A stretch of DNA of 64,000 nucleotides from Candidatus Defluviilinea gracilis (GCA_016716235.1 JADJWS010000001.1:558001-622000); one strand, 5' to 3'. Positions 33,505 to 42,823 are shown, counted from the stretch's first letter. Notes: generated by a model from the letters alone, not told the origin. Translations and numbers: made by a program.

Positions 33505-34983
33505 ATGTCTTACGTAGATCTTCTTGATAGTTCTAAAACAGCCTATCCGAATGAGTTTGCGACAGAGTGGTGGAGAAAATCTTCTAAAGAGATACAAGGA
33601 AATGCAATTTCCCTTGCAAATGCAGAATTAATGCTACGAATACTACATGGTGAAACTATTCTTTTATCAAACAACCAAGCATTTGATTCGGTAGCATTTC
33701 TACGATCAGTCCCAGAATTAATGCGTATGGACTCTTTAGATCGCCCCCCGATAGCGCTTTCATATTTTAAATCTGGAGTGGTAGCACCAGCGGAATATAC
33801 TCCCGAAGCGTTGGTAGACTTAAGCGTTGAGTATCTAACAAAGAAAATTTTTGTATTTTCCGCTTGGGTAGGCATGGATGATAATACCAAAATACGAGAC
33901 CGAATGGTTGACGCTTTGAGAAATAGCGACGAATCAAGAAGATTTATTTCAATGGTTGAAAATGTGTTCCTTGACCTTGACTCGAGCATAAGAGAGGATT
34001 TTCGGAAGCAAGCCCACAGTTTACAAAAATTTTATAATTATTTACGGAAATTACACCCTCTTGAAAAAAAGGTTGTTAGAGTAGCAGGAAAATCCGATCG
34101 TCTAATATGGAAAGATTTAGACGATCTTCAATATTCGCCTTCAAAAGGAATTCCTTTTGAAGCCATAAAAAAACTTGACGAAAAATTGATGTCTCAAAAC
34201 CTTCATGGTTCCCGAGAAGATCGTAGTGTACTTTATCGATTAATTGAGGACTTTGGAATTGACCTACGGCGTGATCTAAAAGATTACATTGACATATCCT
34301 ATAACAAGAAACTTGGAGCATCCGTAAGCCCGAGAGGGCGCGGTGTTTATTCGGTTACAGACCATGATCCTAATACCCCATCATCTCATGGGGAACAAAT
34401 ACTGGAAAATGCAGAGACATTAAACACAGAATATGGAATTGTTGCAGAGGAAGCCTTAGAAATCTTTCTGCCTAAAAAGACTGAAGATGGTTCAGTGTTA
34501 AACGTTTTAACTTGGGATGATGTTGTTGATGTGATGAATGAAGACAAAGCAGTTCGTGAGAGTGCCTATAATTTACAAGATAATCTTGCATTATATAATA
34601 AACTTGACTCCAAAGACCCTGATTTCAGTAAAAAGTTGGAGGAGTGGAAGAAAATAACAAGCGAATCCTTTGAGAGCCATCAAACCCTTTTAGCTTCGTC
34701 GTTGGGAAAAAAAATACAATATGATTCGAAGACCAAAAGCCTAACTTCGTTTATAGTACCAGGCGTAACCGCCTTAGGAGCCGTTGTTGGTAGTGCGGTT
34801 GGTTTTTATGCTCAAAACTCATTGTTTTGGACTGCCGCTGGCGCTGCTACAGCCAGTATTCTGTCATTGAAGCTAGAGAAAATGGCTGAGAAATCTGAGA
34901 AAGATAAATTAGAGTCAACAGCCATTGCGCGTGTTCGCGAGGACCTAAAGAGGTCAGTAAAATTGCCTGATAGCCACGAATAA
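33505..34983 (+). CDS. Unknown protein with C-terminal membrane hairpin
   Basis: 492 residues; the start at 33505 follows AAGGAG. Most of the protein is soluble and largely helical with many charged residues (e.g. KFYNYLRKLHPLEKK). Near residues 420-462 two hydrophobic segments (SFIVPGVTALGAVVGSAVGF, then LFWTAAGAATASILSL) could form a membrane hairpin, leaving a short charged tail. Codon use is much more AT-rich than in herA and era, so recent transfer is likely. I do not recognise the family. Position after nurA-herA and before restriction and HEPN genes makes a defence role plausible but unproven. Confidence 0.65.
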   Translation: MSYVDLLDSSKTAYPNEFATEWWRKSSKEIQGNAISLANAELMLRILHGETILLSNNQAFDSVAFLRSVPELMRMDSLDRPPIALSYFKSGVVAPAEYTPEALVDLSVEYLTKKIFVFSAWVGMDDNTKIRDRMVDALRNSDESRRFISMVENVFLDLDSSIREDFRKQAHSLQKFYNYLRKLHPLEKKVVRVAGKSDRLIWKDLDDLQYSPSKGIPFEAIKKLDEKLMSQNLHGSREDRSVLYRLIEDFGIDLRRDLKDYIDISYNKKLGASVSPRGRGVYSVTDHDPNTPSSHGEQILENAETLNTEYGIVAEEALEIFLPKKTEDGSVLNVLTWDDVVDVMNEDKAVRESAYNLQDNLALYNKLDSKDPDFSKKLEEWKKITSESFESHQTLLASSLGKKIQYDSKTKSLTSFIVPGVTALGAVVGSAVGFYAQNSLFWTAAGAATASILSLKLEKMAEKSEKDKLESTAIARVREDLKRSVKLPDSHE

Positions 34984-35095
34984 GAATTCTCTAACAAGAC
35001 TTATGAATTTGCACATCAACTTGCACTACTAGAAGTTTTCGCTCTAACAAATTAGAAATAATAAGCACACAAAATTGAATTAAAGGAAAAACAAA

Positions 35096-35704
35096 GTGGA
35101 AAATAATGTACCGTTGAGAAAAAAAGAAATTGCAAATAGCCAAAAAAACCTTGATTGGCAGTCTGGAGAAGTTAACACGAGCGTTATTTTGGAGAACTCC
35201 AAACTAAATGTAAAATTGTTGCGCTATATGATTACATCATCGAACGGCGAATTCTTGTATGACACCTATTCAATTAAAGAGTCGAAAAACAATACGGTGG
35301 TTTTGGTTCGGAATCAGAAAAACGAAATTGGGCTTGTATGGGAGTGGCGTCCTATTCCAGAAAAATGGTTTTGGGCTTGTCCAAGAGGCTTCGCTGACTC
35401 TAATGATGACGACAATCTTGCGACTGCAAAGAGAGAAATGATTGAAGAGATCGGCAATTGCGAAGTTGTCGATAGCAAAAAAATAGGAAATTTATATTCA
35501 AACACAGCTTTCTTTGAAAATCCTATTGGTTTGGTTCTTCTTGATGTGGAAGAAGTCGAGACGCAAACAAATCAAGAAGAGGGCATAGCGGATTTCAAGT
35601 TTTATTCCAAAAAAGAACTGCTCAAGATGATACGGGAAGACAAGGTTGAAGATACCTTTACGCTTAGCGCGATCATGAGGTATTTTGCGCTTGAAGGGCT
35701 CTAG
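35096..35704 (+). CDS. NUDIX hydrolase-like protein
   Basis: 202 residues, starting at GTG 35096 after AAAGGAAAA. The NUDIX core is KREMIEEIG, with PRGFADSNDDDNLATAKREM before it. The usual E of the Gx5Ex7REUxEExGU box is D here and the spacing to Gly is longer by one, so the box is slightly variant. The overall layout resembles ADP-ribose pyrophosphatases. The gene is AT-rich like its upstream neighbour and probably arrived with it. It may hydrolyse a nucleoside diphosphate derivative. Confidence 0.75.
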   Translation: MENNVPLRKKEIANSQKNLDWQSGEVNTSVILENSKLNVKLLRYMITSSNGEFLYDTYSIKESKNNTVVLVRNQKNEIGLVWEWRPIPEKWFWACPRGFADSNDDDNLATAKREMIEEIGNCEVVDSKKIGNLYSNTAFFENPIGLVLLDVEEVETQTNQEEGIADFKFYSKKELLKMIREDKVEDTFTLSAIMRYFALEGL

Positions 35705-36184
35705 CATACAAAGATTCGCTGATAAGTAATTAACGAGAGAAATCGCAAATGAATATTCAAGCCCCGCCCAGCGCATCCGCGTGATGATGGAGGAATGGGT
35801 CAGCCGTGCGGGGTTCCGTCCCAATTGCGGGAGGGCGCTGAGTCAATTTGAGAACAACAAACCCGTCGCTGATTTTTGTTGCGGGAATTGTTCGGAAGAA
35901 TACGAGAAGGGACCTCACCCAGATCAAGGTGATTGATCGGCGTGTTGATTTGTCCCTTCGCGAAGCACCCTGTGGGCTCCCAAGGGAGAAGGCATGGAGT
36001 TGACTTCTTTTCTGTGAGGCGGAGCGGTTGAGTTTCCAAGAAAAAGTTTTGTTTGAGGAGCAAAATGCTTCTCACCCTTGGGGGACGCGTACCCGAGTGT
36101 AGCGAGTGGTAGACGGGAGAGGGGTTTACAGGGTTGAAACGAGGGATGCAAGCCAGATTTTGGATGGTGGGGTAAAATCATTGT
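35705..36184. other. Intergenic region with a decayed restriction gene
   Basis: Of this 480-base gap, 35749-35936 holds the remnant of a DpnI-like gene. The remaining ~250 bases carry no recognisable gene or repeat. Confidence 0.55.
35749..35936 (+). pseudogene. Remnant of a DpnI-like (Dam-replacing family) restriction endonuclease
   Basis: Read from 35763, the frame gives PAQRIRVMMEEWVSRAGFRP, NCGRALSQFENNKPVADFC and CGNCSEEYEK, then a stop at 35934. This is the zinc-ribbon N-terminal part of DpnI-type enzymes, which usually begins with an SQRIRV..TEEWV block and CPNCG..PVADF..CPNC. The start ATG (35749) with MNIQ is in another frame, about ten codons are missing, and the catalytic part is gone, so the gene is dead. 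Confidence 0.65.
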
Positions 36185-36517
36185 ATGAAGTCGAAAGTCC
36201 CAGCACACATCAGGAAACTGATGAGCGAACTGAAAGAAGGTCTCACCCGCATATACGGGGATACGTTGAAAGCCGTCTATTTGTACGGATCATACGCGCG
36301 CGGAGATTACCGCGATGGCTCAGATGTGGATGTGATGATTTTGTTGTCCGATTATCAGGATTATTGGAAAGAATGGGGACGTTCCAGTGATTACGTCAGT
36401 GATGTGTCGCTTGAATATGACGTTACGATAAGTTGCATCCTCATCAAAGAAATACAATGGAAACAGTCTGAGAAGCCAGTGTTATACAACATTCGCAGAG
36501 AAGGATTGCCTGCATGA
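36185..36517 (+). CDS. MNT-type nucleotidyltransferase (antitoxin of a MNT/HEPN pair)
   Basis: 110 residues. The minimal nucleotidyltransferase signature is GSYARGDYRDGSDVDV: Gly35-Ser36 and the metal-binding Asp47 and Asp49. In known MntA/HepT pairs this protein adds AMP to the HEPN toxin and silences it. Its stop overlaps the next start (ATGA), the standard arrangement of these pairs. Confidence 0.85.
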   Translation: MKSKVPAHIRKLMSELKEGLTRIYGDTLKAVYLYGSYARGDYRDGSDVDVMILLSDYQDYWKEWGRSSDYVSDVSLEYDVTISCILIKEIQWKQSEKPVLYNIRREGLPA

Positions 36518-36888
36518 AGGAACATTCCAGCAAACTGCTTGCCAAAGCATTGGATACGATTGAGGGCGCGGAGGGTTTGCTGAATATGGGGAAGGAAGAG
36601 ATAGCCGCGGGACGCGCATATTACGCAATGTTCTATGTCGCCGAAGCATTGTTGTTTGAAATCGGCTTGCAATTCAGCCAACACGGTCAGGTCATTGCGG
36701 CATATGGAAAACACTTTGCGAAAACCAAAGAACTCGACCCAAAATTTCATCGCTGGCTCAGAGGTGGATTCGACACCCGCATTTCTGGCGATTATGATGT
36801 TGATGCTGAAATCAGCAGGGAACTTGCGGCAGAGTTGATCAATCAGGCGCGCGAATTCCTTGAAGCCGCGCAACAATATCTGAAATAA
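36514..36888 (+). CDS. HEPN domain protein (toxin of a MNT/HEPN pair)
   Basis: 124 residues, all helical. The HEPN pattern GRAYYAMFYVAEALLFEIG near 38-56 and the later RISGDYDVDAE with a C-terminal helix ELINQAREFLEAAQQYL are visible. No clear RX4-6H motif of the ribonuclease HEPN group was found, so activity may be absent or use other residues. It overlaps the nucleotidyltransferase gene by four bases. Together they form a likely toxin-antitoxin module at the edge of the defence-like region. Confidence 0.8.
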   Translation: MKEHSSKLLAKALDTIEGAEGLLNMGKEEIAAGRAYYAMFYVAEALLFEIGLQFSQHGQVIAAYGKHFAKTKELDPKFHRWLRGGFDTRISGDYDVDAEISRELAAELINQAREFLEAAQQYLK

Positions 36889-36961
36889 CGAGAACGATTC
36901 GCCAACCACTGGGCTGAACTAGTCCAGTGTTTTTTGTTCACAACGAAAACGTCGCCTGCAA

Positions 36962-37882
36962 TTATTTCCGCTTCTTCTTCTTCCCCATCCGATACCCCAG
37001 CCTCTGCAACGCGTTCTCATCGTCGCGCCAATCTTTCAGCACCTTCACGCGCAATTCCAAAAACACGGGTCGTCCGCCCATCGTCTCGATCTCTTTGCGC
37101 GCCGCGCTCCCGATAGATTTCAACATCTTGCCGCCTTCGCCGATCACGATCCCCTTTTGCGAATCGCGCTCCACAAAGATCGTCGCGCCGATATACAGCA
37201 TCCCATTCTCACGCTCTTTGAACTCGTCAATGCGCACGCCCACGCCATGTGGCACTTCCTCGCGCAGTTTATGCAAACACGCCTCGCGGATCAAGTCCGC
37301 CGCAATATCGCGCTCATACGAATCGGTGACTTGATCCTCCTCGAACTCAGGCGCGCGAAACGGACTCAACGAAACGAGCAGTTCGATCAACTCATTCAGA
37401 TTCTGATTCTGCGTGGCGGAAATGGAAACGACCTTCGCGTCTCTCCGCGCCAACGCTTGGTACGCTTCGAGAGTCCGACTCAACGCCTCAGCGGAGACCG
37501 AGTCCATTTTGTTCGCGGCAAGCACAAGCGACGTCCGACGCGGGAGTTTGTTGAGGACGAGTCCGATCTGGGCGTCCTCTTCGTTGGGTCTGGCAGAGCC
37601 GTCCACCAGCCAGAGGATCACATCCATGCCTTCGAACGCATCTTCGGCTTCGCGGTTCAAAAACTCGCCGAGTTTGTGCCGCGCTTTGTGAATGCCGGGC
37701 GTGTCCACGAACACGAGTTGATACTTGTCGCTGGTGAGTATCCCCAACTGACGCTTGCGTGTGGTCTGCGGCTTCGGCGAGACCGCCGCGATCTTCTGCC
37801 CCAGCAACGCATTCACCAAAGTAGACTTGCCCACGTTCGGACGACCGATGATCGCAATAAAACCTGTTCTGAAATCGTTCAT
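36962..37882 (-). CDS. era: GTPase Era
   Basis: 306 residues from the start at 37882, which shares ATGA with the upstream gene. G1 is GRPNVGKS, G2 PKPQTTR, G3 DTPGIH, G4 NKMD. The C-terminal KH domain has GEGGKMLKSIG. Era binds 16S rRNA and assists 30S maturation. It is the last gene of a three-gene operon with overlapping starts. Confidence 0.93.
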   Translation of the reverse strand: MNDFRTGFIAIIGRPNVGKSTLVNALLGQKIAAVSPKPQTTRKRQLGILTSDKYQLVFVDTPGIHKARHKLGEFLNREAEDAFEGMDVILWLVDGSARPNEEDAQIGLVLNKLPRRTSLVLAANKMDSVSAEALSRTLEAYQALARRDAKVVSISATQNQNLNELIELLVSLSPFRAPEFEEDQVTDSYERDIAADLIREACLHKLREEVPHGVGVRIDEFKERENGMLYIGATIFVERDSQKGIVIGEGGKMLKSIGSAARKEIETMGGRPVFLELRVKVLKDWRDDENALQRLGYRMGKKKKRK

Positions 37883-39507
37883 TTGATTCGCTCGTAGATG
37901 CGGATGCTGGGATTCGCTATCGCAACTTGCACCTGCGGCAAATACCACGGCAGGGAATAGCTGAACTCCGCGATGAGATGATAATGCTCGCTCCCACCTG
38001 TGGCAAGTTGTTTGAAAAAGTCACATTCATTCGGAAGTTGGTCGCACACATAGGAATCGTTGAAGCGGCTGGCGGTGAAACTGTCCACGATCAGGTAATC
38101 CGTTCCGCGCTCAAGCAGTCCCTCTTCGGCTTTGTTGAACTCGTACGGTTTGTCGATGGGAGGCGTGTCCGTTGCGCCCATTTGAATATGAAGCGGGTAG
38201 TTATGCTCGCGCTCGAAGAATCCATCGGCATAGTTCGGCGGATAATTCGTATGTTCGAGCGATGTGCCGGGTTGCAGGGTTTTCATAAAATCCGTTGCAG
38301 GGATGCGCGCGTCGTTCATGAATAACATCGCGATGCTGACCATCCGCGCGAACGAATAGAACACGACCGCGCCAACGATAACAATGACTGCTGTTGCATA
38401 GATCGGTTTTCCAAATTGCTTCACGCGAGTATAAATTTCTGAAACAAAATATGCCGCAAGGATGGCGAGCATGGGCATGAACGTCAATAAATAGCGCGGC
38501 TGGTAGTTGTAGGAGATCATCACAGGCAGGTCGAGGAAGAAAATTCCAAGTAACAATATTCCGAAGAAGCCCGCTTGCGATGTGCGGTTTAATTCCTTGC
38601 TTCGATATTCGCGTATCACGCGATAGACCGCCCAAATCACGGCGGCGATGAAGAGATAATACAACGCTGTTCCAAGAGTCCCTTGCGCCATCGGGAATTG
38701 ACCGGTGAGTCCGCGCGCGCTTCCTTCGTGTTGCCCCCACGTTGCCTGCCATTCGAGCGCGGCAAAGACTCGTTTGAAGAAGTACGCCATCCACGTCAAC
38801 GCTTTGGGTGTGCCGAAGGCAAACCCTAAAAAGGCGAGCGCGCCGCTGATGAACAGCGTCTCGCCGATGGTGAACCAGTCTTTTTTCAGGTTTTTGAATT
38901 GCAGAATGAAGTACACCAGAATCAAAGCAGGGATGAATCCGATTCCTGTGTATTTGCTCGATGCCGCCATGCCGACAGCGACGAACGATGCGTACAACCA
39001 GCCACGCCGGTCTGTTATCACGTATGTGACCATACCCAGCGTTGATAAGGTGATAAAGAAGACGGTATACGTATCGTTGTGCGCGAAACGCCCATTGAAC
39101 GAGAGTTCGCTGACGCACAGGAGGAAGAGCCCGCTCAAGCCTGCGAGGGGAATGCTCCCTCCCGCGCGGCGGACGATCATGTACGTCAGGGGAATCGTCG
39201 CGCCTGCGAGAACAGCCGAAAGGACGCGCGAAGCGATCAGGATTTCCCCATCCGAATATCCAAGCGCGAGGATGATTCTCCCCAGGAAATACATCGCATA
39301 CTGTGGCAGGTCGGGGTAGTTGAAGTTGATCTCGCTGAACTTCCACTCGCCGTATAACGCCTTGATCGAGCGGACAACGATCTCATCGGGGTGCCACGGT
39401 CCCCATGCAATACCGGGCAAGGTGAACGCAAGGAAAACCAGAAACAACGCGATCGGCAGGAGGGATTCGTATCTTTCCAGAAACGTTTTTTCGGGTTTGG
39501 GATTCAT
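37879..39507 (-). CDS. GT39/ArnT-like membrane glycosyltransferase
   Basis: 542 residues, overlapping the upstream transporter gene by four bases. At least ten hydrophobic segments; the first loop carries GPWHPDE, the acidic motif of the PMT/ArnT type, and RFAHNDTYTVFFI lies further on. Such enzymes transfer sugars from polyprenyl phosphate at the outer face of the membrane. The C-terminal ~130 residues are soluble and probably extracytoplasmic. Substrate not predictable. Confidence 0.8.
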   Translation of the reverse strand: MNPKPEKTFLERYESLLPIALFLVFLAFTLPGIAWGPWHPDEIVVRSIKALYGEWKFSEINFNYPDLPQYAMYFLGRIILALGYSDGEILIASRVLSAVLAGATIPLTYMIVRRAGGSIPLAGLSGLFLLCVSELSFNGRFAHNDTYTVFFITLSTLGMVTYVITDRRGWLYASFVAVGMAASSKYTGIGFIPALILVYFILQFKNLKKDWFTIGETLFISGALAFLGFAFGTPKALTWMAYFFKRVFAALEWQATWGQHEGSARGLTGQFPMAQGTLGTALYYLFIAAVIWAVYRVIREYRSKELNRTSQAGFFGILLLGIFFLDLPVMISYNYQPRYLLTFMPMLAILAAYFVSEIYTRVKQFGKPIYATAVIVIVGAVVFYSFARMVSIAMLFMNDARIPATDFMKTLQPGTSLEHTNYPPNYADGFFEREHNYPLHIQMGATDTPPIDKPYEFNKAEEGLLERGTDYLIVDSFTASRFNDSYVCDQLPNECDFFKQLATGGSEHYHLIAEFSYSLPWYLPQVQVAIANPSIRIYERIK

Positions 39508-40397
39508 TTCGCGGGTTGCGCCTGTCTTGAGGGTTGCCAATTGACCACGGCGAGGCTGAGAATGATCAGCGCCGTGCCAGCCAGCAATTGCCATGAGAGA
39601 TGTTCGTTCAAGAATATCACACCGAGGATCACACCGCCAACGGGAAAAAGATACGTGACCAGCGTGGCGCGGGTGGGACCCACTTCATGAATTAAATACC
39701 AAAGCATCAGGACTGCCAAGCCCGAACCCAGGATGCCCAGCCACAGGATCGAAATCCACGTGAGCGGCAACGATGGGAACTCGAACGGTTTTTCGACAAG
39801 CGGACCAACGATCCACATGAAAATGGCGGAGGTGATCAAAGGCATGGCGCCGCGCACGGTGCCTTGAACGTGTTGCGTGAGTTTGCGCGCGAAGACCGCG
39901 CTCCCCGCGTAAAAGATGGAGGCGGCGATCACGGCGGCTTGCCCAAGGATCGAACTGCGCGCGCTGGTGAGGAGGTCTTCGCTGAGGAGAACGACCGTCC
40001 CTGCAAAGCCGATCAACAAGCCAAGAACTTTTTGCGCGCTCATCTTATCATCGTGCAGAATGAAATGGGCAATGAAGATGGTGAACAACGGAGTGGTGGC
40101 GTTGAGGATCGATGCGACAGCCGAATCAATCGTCTGCTCGCCCCACGAGATGAAGAAGATGGGGACGGCAAGGCTGGCAGGTCCAAGCGCGGCAAAGATG
40201 AGCCACGTTTTCAGATCGCGGGGCCATTCCACTTTTTGGTAGACGCCAATGGCGACAGCCGTAATGGCGCCGAACAACATGCGGAAGGACGTCAACGCCA
40301 TGGGACCGATTTCCTGCACGCCGATCTTGATCCATAAAAAGGATGAACTCCAGATCGCGCCGAGGAGGATGAATACGAGCCAGTGTTTTGGTTTCAA
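39504..40397 (-). CDS. EamA/DMT family transporter
   Basis: 297 residues from a TTG start at 40397, chosen because AAGGAG lies five bases upstream; a longer frame to 40484 has no ribosome site. Ten hydrophobic segments in two EamA repeats are visible (WLVFILLGAIWSSSFLWIKI; ILGQAAVIAASIFYAGSAVF). It is a metabolite exporter of unknown substrate. It is the first gene of an overlapping run with the GT39 gene and era. Confidence 0.85.
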   Translation of the reverse strand: MKPKHWLVFILLGAIWSSSFLWIKIGVQEIGPMALTSFRMLFGAITAVAIGVYQKVEWPRDLKTWLIFAALGPASLAVPIFFISWGEQTIDSAVASILNATTPLFTIFIAHFILHDDKMSAQKVLGLLIGFAGTVVLLSEDLLTSARSSILGQAAVIAASIFYAGSAVFARKLTQHVQGTVRGAMPLITSAIFMWIVGPLVEKPFEFPSLPLTWISILWLGILGSGLAVLMLWYLIHEVGPTRATLVTYLFPVGGVILGVIFLNEHLSWQLLAGTALIILSLAVVNWQPSRQAQPAK

Positions 40398-40894
40398 GCG
40401 AACTCCTTGATGATGCGGGAACGACAAAATTACGATGGAGCAGTTTTGCAAAGTATTACGCGCGGCACATGGTATGGAACGCATACAATTGTACCGACCC
40501 GAATCTTGCTATTACGATTCTACCGTTATTAACAGGACAGCCCAAAAACTTTAGCCGCGGATTTCACAAATTCACACGGATTGTTAGATTACCTTACACT
40601 GTTAGGACTTACGCAGTTGAACCTGTTGCGCCGTGGTTGCGCGGCGGCGGCGGCACGATTTGCTTGGCAAATCGAACTGCCCGCCAACTGCGTAAGTTCT
40701 GACTTTCAAACTCGGGACGCCGGGTCACGCGGAAAACGCAGATTTTCTTTCTTTTGAATCGGCAAAATCGGCGTTCTTCCGCGTCCACCAAGCATTGCGC
40801 AAGGTAATCAGACGGCGCGATTGCCCTATAAATCTCGCATGGCAATAGAAAAAAGGTGATGGTAAGATAGACCATCAAACCTACGGGAGCCTGA
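40398..40894. other. Intergenic region with degenerate repeats
   Basis: No gene in this 497-base gap. It contains the element at 40601-40703 and degenerate GCGGATTTCACAAATTCACA and CGCGGAAAACGCAGATTTTC strings of the kind scattered through the window. Confidence 0.55.
40601..40703. mobile_element. MITE-like element with GTTAGGACTTACGCAGTTG ends
   Basis: 103 bases. The left end GTTAGGACTTACGCAGTTG and the inverse right end GTCAGAACTTACGCAGTTG differ at two of 19 positions. The centre is GC-rich and non-coding. Ends of this kind occur on several IS families; no matching transposase is in the window. Confidence 0.7.
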
Positions 40895-41755
40895 ATGGAA
40901 TCCATCGGCAAGAACGTCTATATTGAAGAGAAATACCTCGGCGTCACGCTGGGAGTCATCAGCCAGCCGCGCGGGCTGGTATTGATCGACGCGCCACCCT
41001 CGCCCGAAGACAGCCGCATGTGGCGCGCCTCGCTCATGGGCATGGGCAACGGACCCGAACGCATGCTCGTCAACCTCGATTCGCACCCCGACCGCACCCT
41101 CGGCGCGCGCGCCATGGACTGCACGGTCATCGCCCACGAAAAAACCGCCTTCGCCTTCCGCAACCGCCCCAACACCTTCAAAGCCCAAGGCGAGGAGACG
41201 GGCGCAAACTGGGAGTCGATTCCGGGGTTGGGAAGCGTGCGCTGGGCGCCCCCCGAAATTTCCTTTGTCGACCAACTCTCCCTGCACTGGGGCGAAACCC
41301 CGATCCACCTGGAGAGCCACGCGGGTCCCACACGCGGGGCGATCTGGGCGGTCCTGCCCTCCGAGCGCATCGTCTTCGTCGGCGACTCGGTGATGAAGAG
41401 CCAACCTCCGTTCCTCGCCCATGCCGACCTGCCCGCATGGATCGAATCCCTCAACCTCCTCCTCAGCCCCGCCTACAAAGGCTACGCTGTGGTAAGCGGG
41501 CGCGGCGGCATGGTCACATTGCAAAACATCAAAGCGCAGGCAGAAATGCTCAAACGCGTCTACGACAAATTCGACAAACTCGGCAAGAAGCGCGCCCCCA
41601 TCGCCTCCGCCGATAAACTCGTCGAACAATTCATCAAAGAGTCCAAACCGCCCATCACGCGGAATAAACAATTCGCCCAACGCCTGCGTTACGGGCTGCA
41701 CCAATACTACATCCGCAACTATCACGCCTCCTCGCGTCATACGATGGATGAATGA
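40895..41755 (+). CDS. Metallo-beta-lactamase-fold protein
   Basis: 286 residues. The N-terminal half follows the MBL plan (NVYIEEKYLGVTLGVISQPR, GLVLIDAPPSPED). The usual HxHxDH motif is reduced to NLDSHPDRTLG, and later ESHAGPTRGAIWAV and VFVGDSVM match the third and fourth ligand positions. The reduced first motif makes hydrolytic activity uncertain. The stop codon overlaps the start of the asparaginase gene, so the two are co-expressed. Confidence 0.75.
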   Translation: MESIGKNVYIEEKYLGVTLGVISQPRGLVLIDAPPSPEDSRMWRASLMGMGNGPERMLVNLDSHPDRTLGARAMDCTVIAHEKTAFAFRNRPNTFKAQGEETGANWESIPGLGSVRWAPPEISFVDQLSLHWGETPIHLESHAGPTRGAIWAVLPSERIVFVGDSVMKSQPPFLAHADLPAWIESLNLLLSPAYKGYAVVSGRGGMVTLQNIKAQAEMLKRVYDKFDKLGKKRAPIASADKLVEQFIKESKPPITRNKQFAQRLRYGLHQYYIRNYHASSRHTMDE

Positions 41756-42816
41756 TGAACGCGCCGCAACCTCTCCTCGAAGTCACGCGCGGCAAGGTTG
41801 TCGAAGCCATTCATTTTGGCTCCATCGCGGTTGTTGATTCTCGCGGCAAATTGATCGCATCCTACGGCGACCCTCACAAGGTCGCTTTTTTGCGTTCCAG
41901 CGCCAAGCCATTCCAGGCGCTTCCCTTCGTAGAGCATGGCGGCATCGAGCGCTTCGGGTATACCGAGGCTGAGCTTGCCATCTCGTGCGCGTCGCACATC
42001 GGCAGCGCCATGCACGCGCAGACCGTCGCCGCGATGCAACAAAAGATCGGCATCCGCGAATCCCAACTACAATGCGGAGCGCACCTACCCGAAGATGCTC
42101 CCATGTTCAAGGAATTCATTCTCAGCGGACGCGCCCCCACAGCCAACTTCAACAACTGCTCGGGAAAACACACCACCATGCTGGCATACGCAACCCTGCG
42201 GGGCTATGCGCTGGATGATTACCTCGACATCGACCATCCCCTTCAACAGGACATCCTCGCTTCTTTCTCCGATTTATGCCTGATCCCCACCCCCGACATT
42301 TCCCTCGGCGTGGATGGATGCTCCGCGCCGAATTTTGCGGTTCCGCTGTTCAATGCCGCGCTCGGCATGGCGCGTTTGTGCGACCCGCGCGCGCTGGCTG
42401 AGCCTCGCGCCGCCGCGTGTAAAAAGATCACTACGGCGATGACGGCTCATCCCGAAATGATCAGCGGCTACGGCGAATTCGACCAGCAACTGATGCTGGC
42501 GGGAGAGGGAAAGATCGTGTGCAAGCGCGGCGCGGAAGGATTCCAAATTGTCGGCATAATGCCCGGCGCGCTGGGGAGCGATTCCCCGGGCATGGGCATC
42601 GCGTTGAAAGTGGCGGATGGCGATGCCTCGCGTATGGGAGGAAATCTTGAATGGCGCAGTCGCGCGCGCCCGGCGGTGATGCTGGAAGCCCTGCGTCAAC
42701 TGGGTGTCCTCTCCACGAAACAGGAGCAGGCTTTGGCGGCGTTTGGACCCGCGCTCGAGGTCGCGAATCACCGGGGAATCGTCACAGGTCAATCGCGACC
42801 GGTGTTTGAATTTTAG
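41752..42816 (+). CDS. L-asparaginase II family protein
   Basis: 354 residues from the ATG at 41752, which overlaps the previous stop; ATG 41755 is also possible. Family blocks are SSAKPFQALPFVEHG, AISCASHIGSAMHAQT, NNCSGKHTTMLAYA and GVDGCSAPNFAVPL. This group is unrelated to the classical amyloid-type asparaginases and hydrolyses asparagine to aspartate and ammonia in characterised members. Cytoplasmic, with no signal peptide. Confidence 0.88.
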   Translation: MMNAPQPLLEVTRGKVVEAIHFGSIAVVDSRGKLIASYGDPHKVAFLRSSAKPFQALPFVEHGGIERFGYTEAELAISCASHIGSAMHAQTVAAMQQKIGIRESQLQCGAHLPEDAPMFKEFILSGRAPTANFNNCSGKHTTMLAYATLRGYALDDYLDIDHPLQQDILASFSDLCLIPTPDISLGVDGCSAPNFAVPLFNAALGMARLCDPRALAEPRAAACKKITTAMTAHPEMISGYGEFDQQLMLAGEGKIVCKRGAEGFQIVGIMPGALGSDSPGMGIALKVADGDASRMGGNLEWRSRARPAVMLEALRQLGVLSTKQEQALAAFGPALEVANHRGIVTGQSRPVFEF

Positions 42817-42823
42817 ACTCGCG

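Noticed and set aside
35924..36208. Small frames on both strands between the DpnI remnant and the MNT gene
   Set aside because: They have no ribosome sites and no similarity to known small proteins, and they overlap each other on opposite strands.
38201..39346. 381-codon frame inside the GT39-like gene
   Set aside because: It is an alternative frame of a well supported membrane enzyme and shows no domain.
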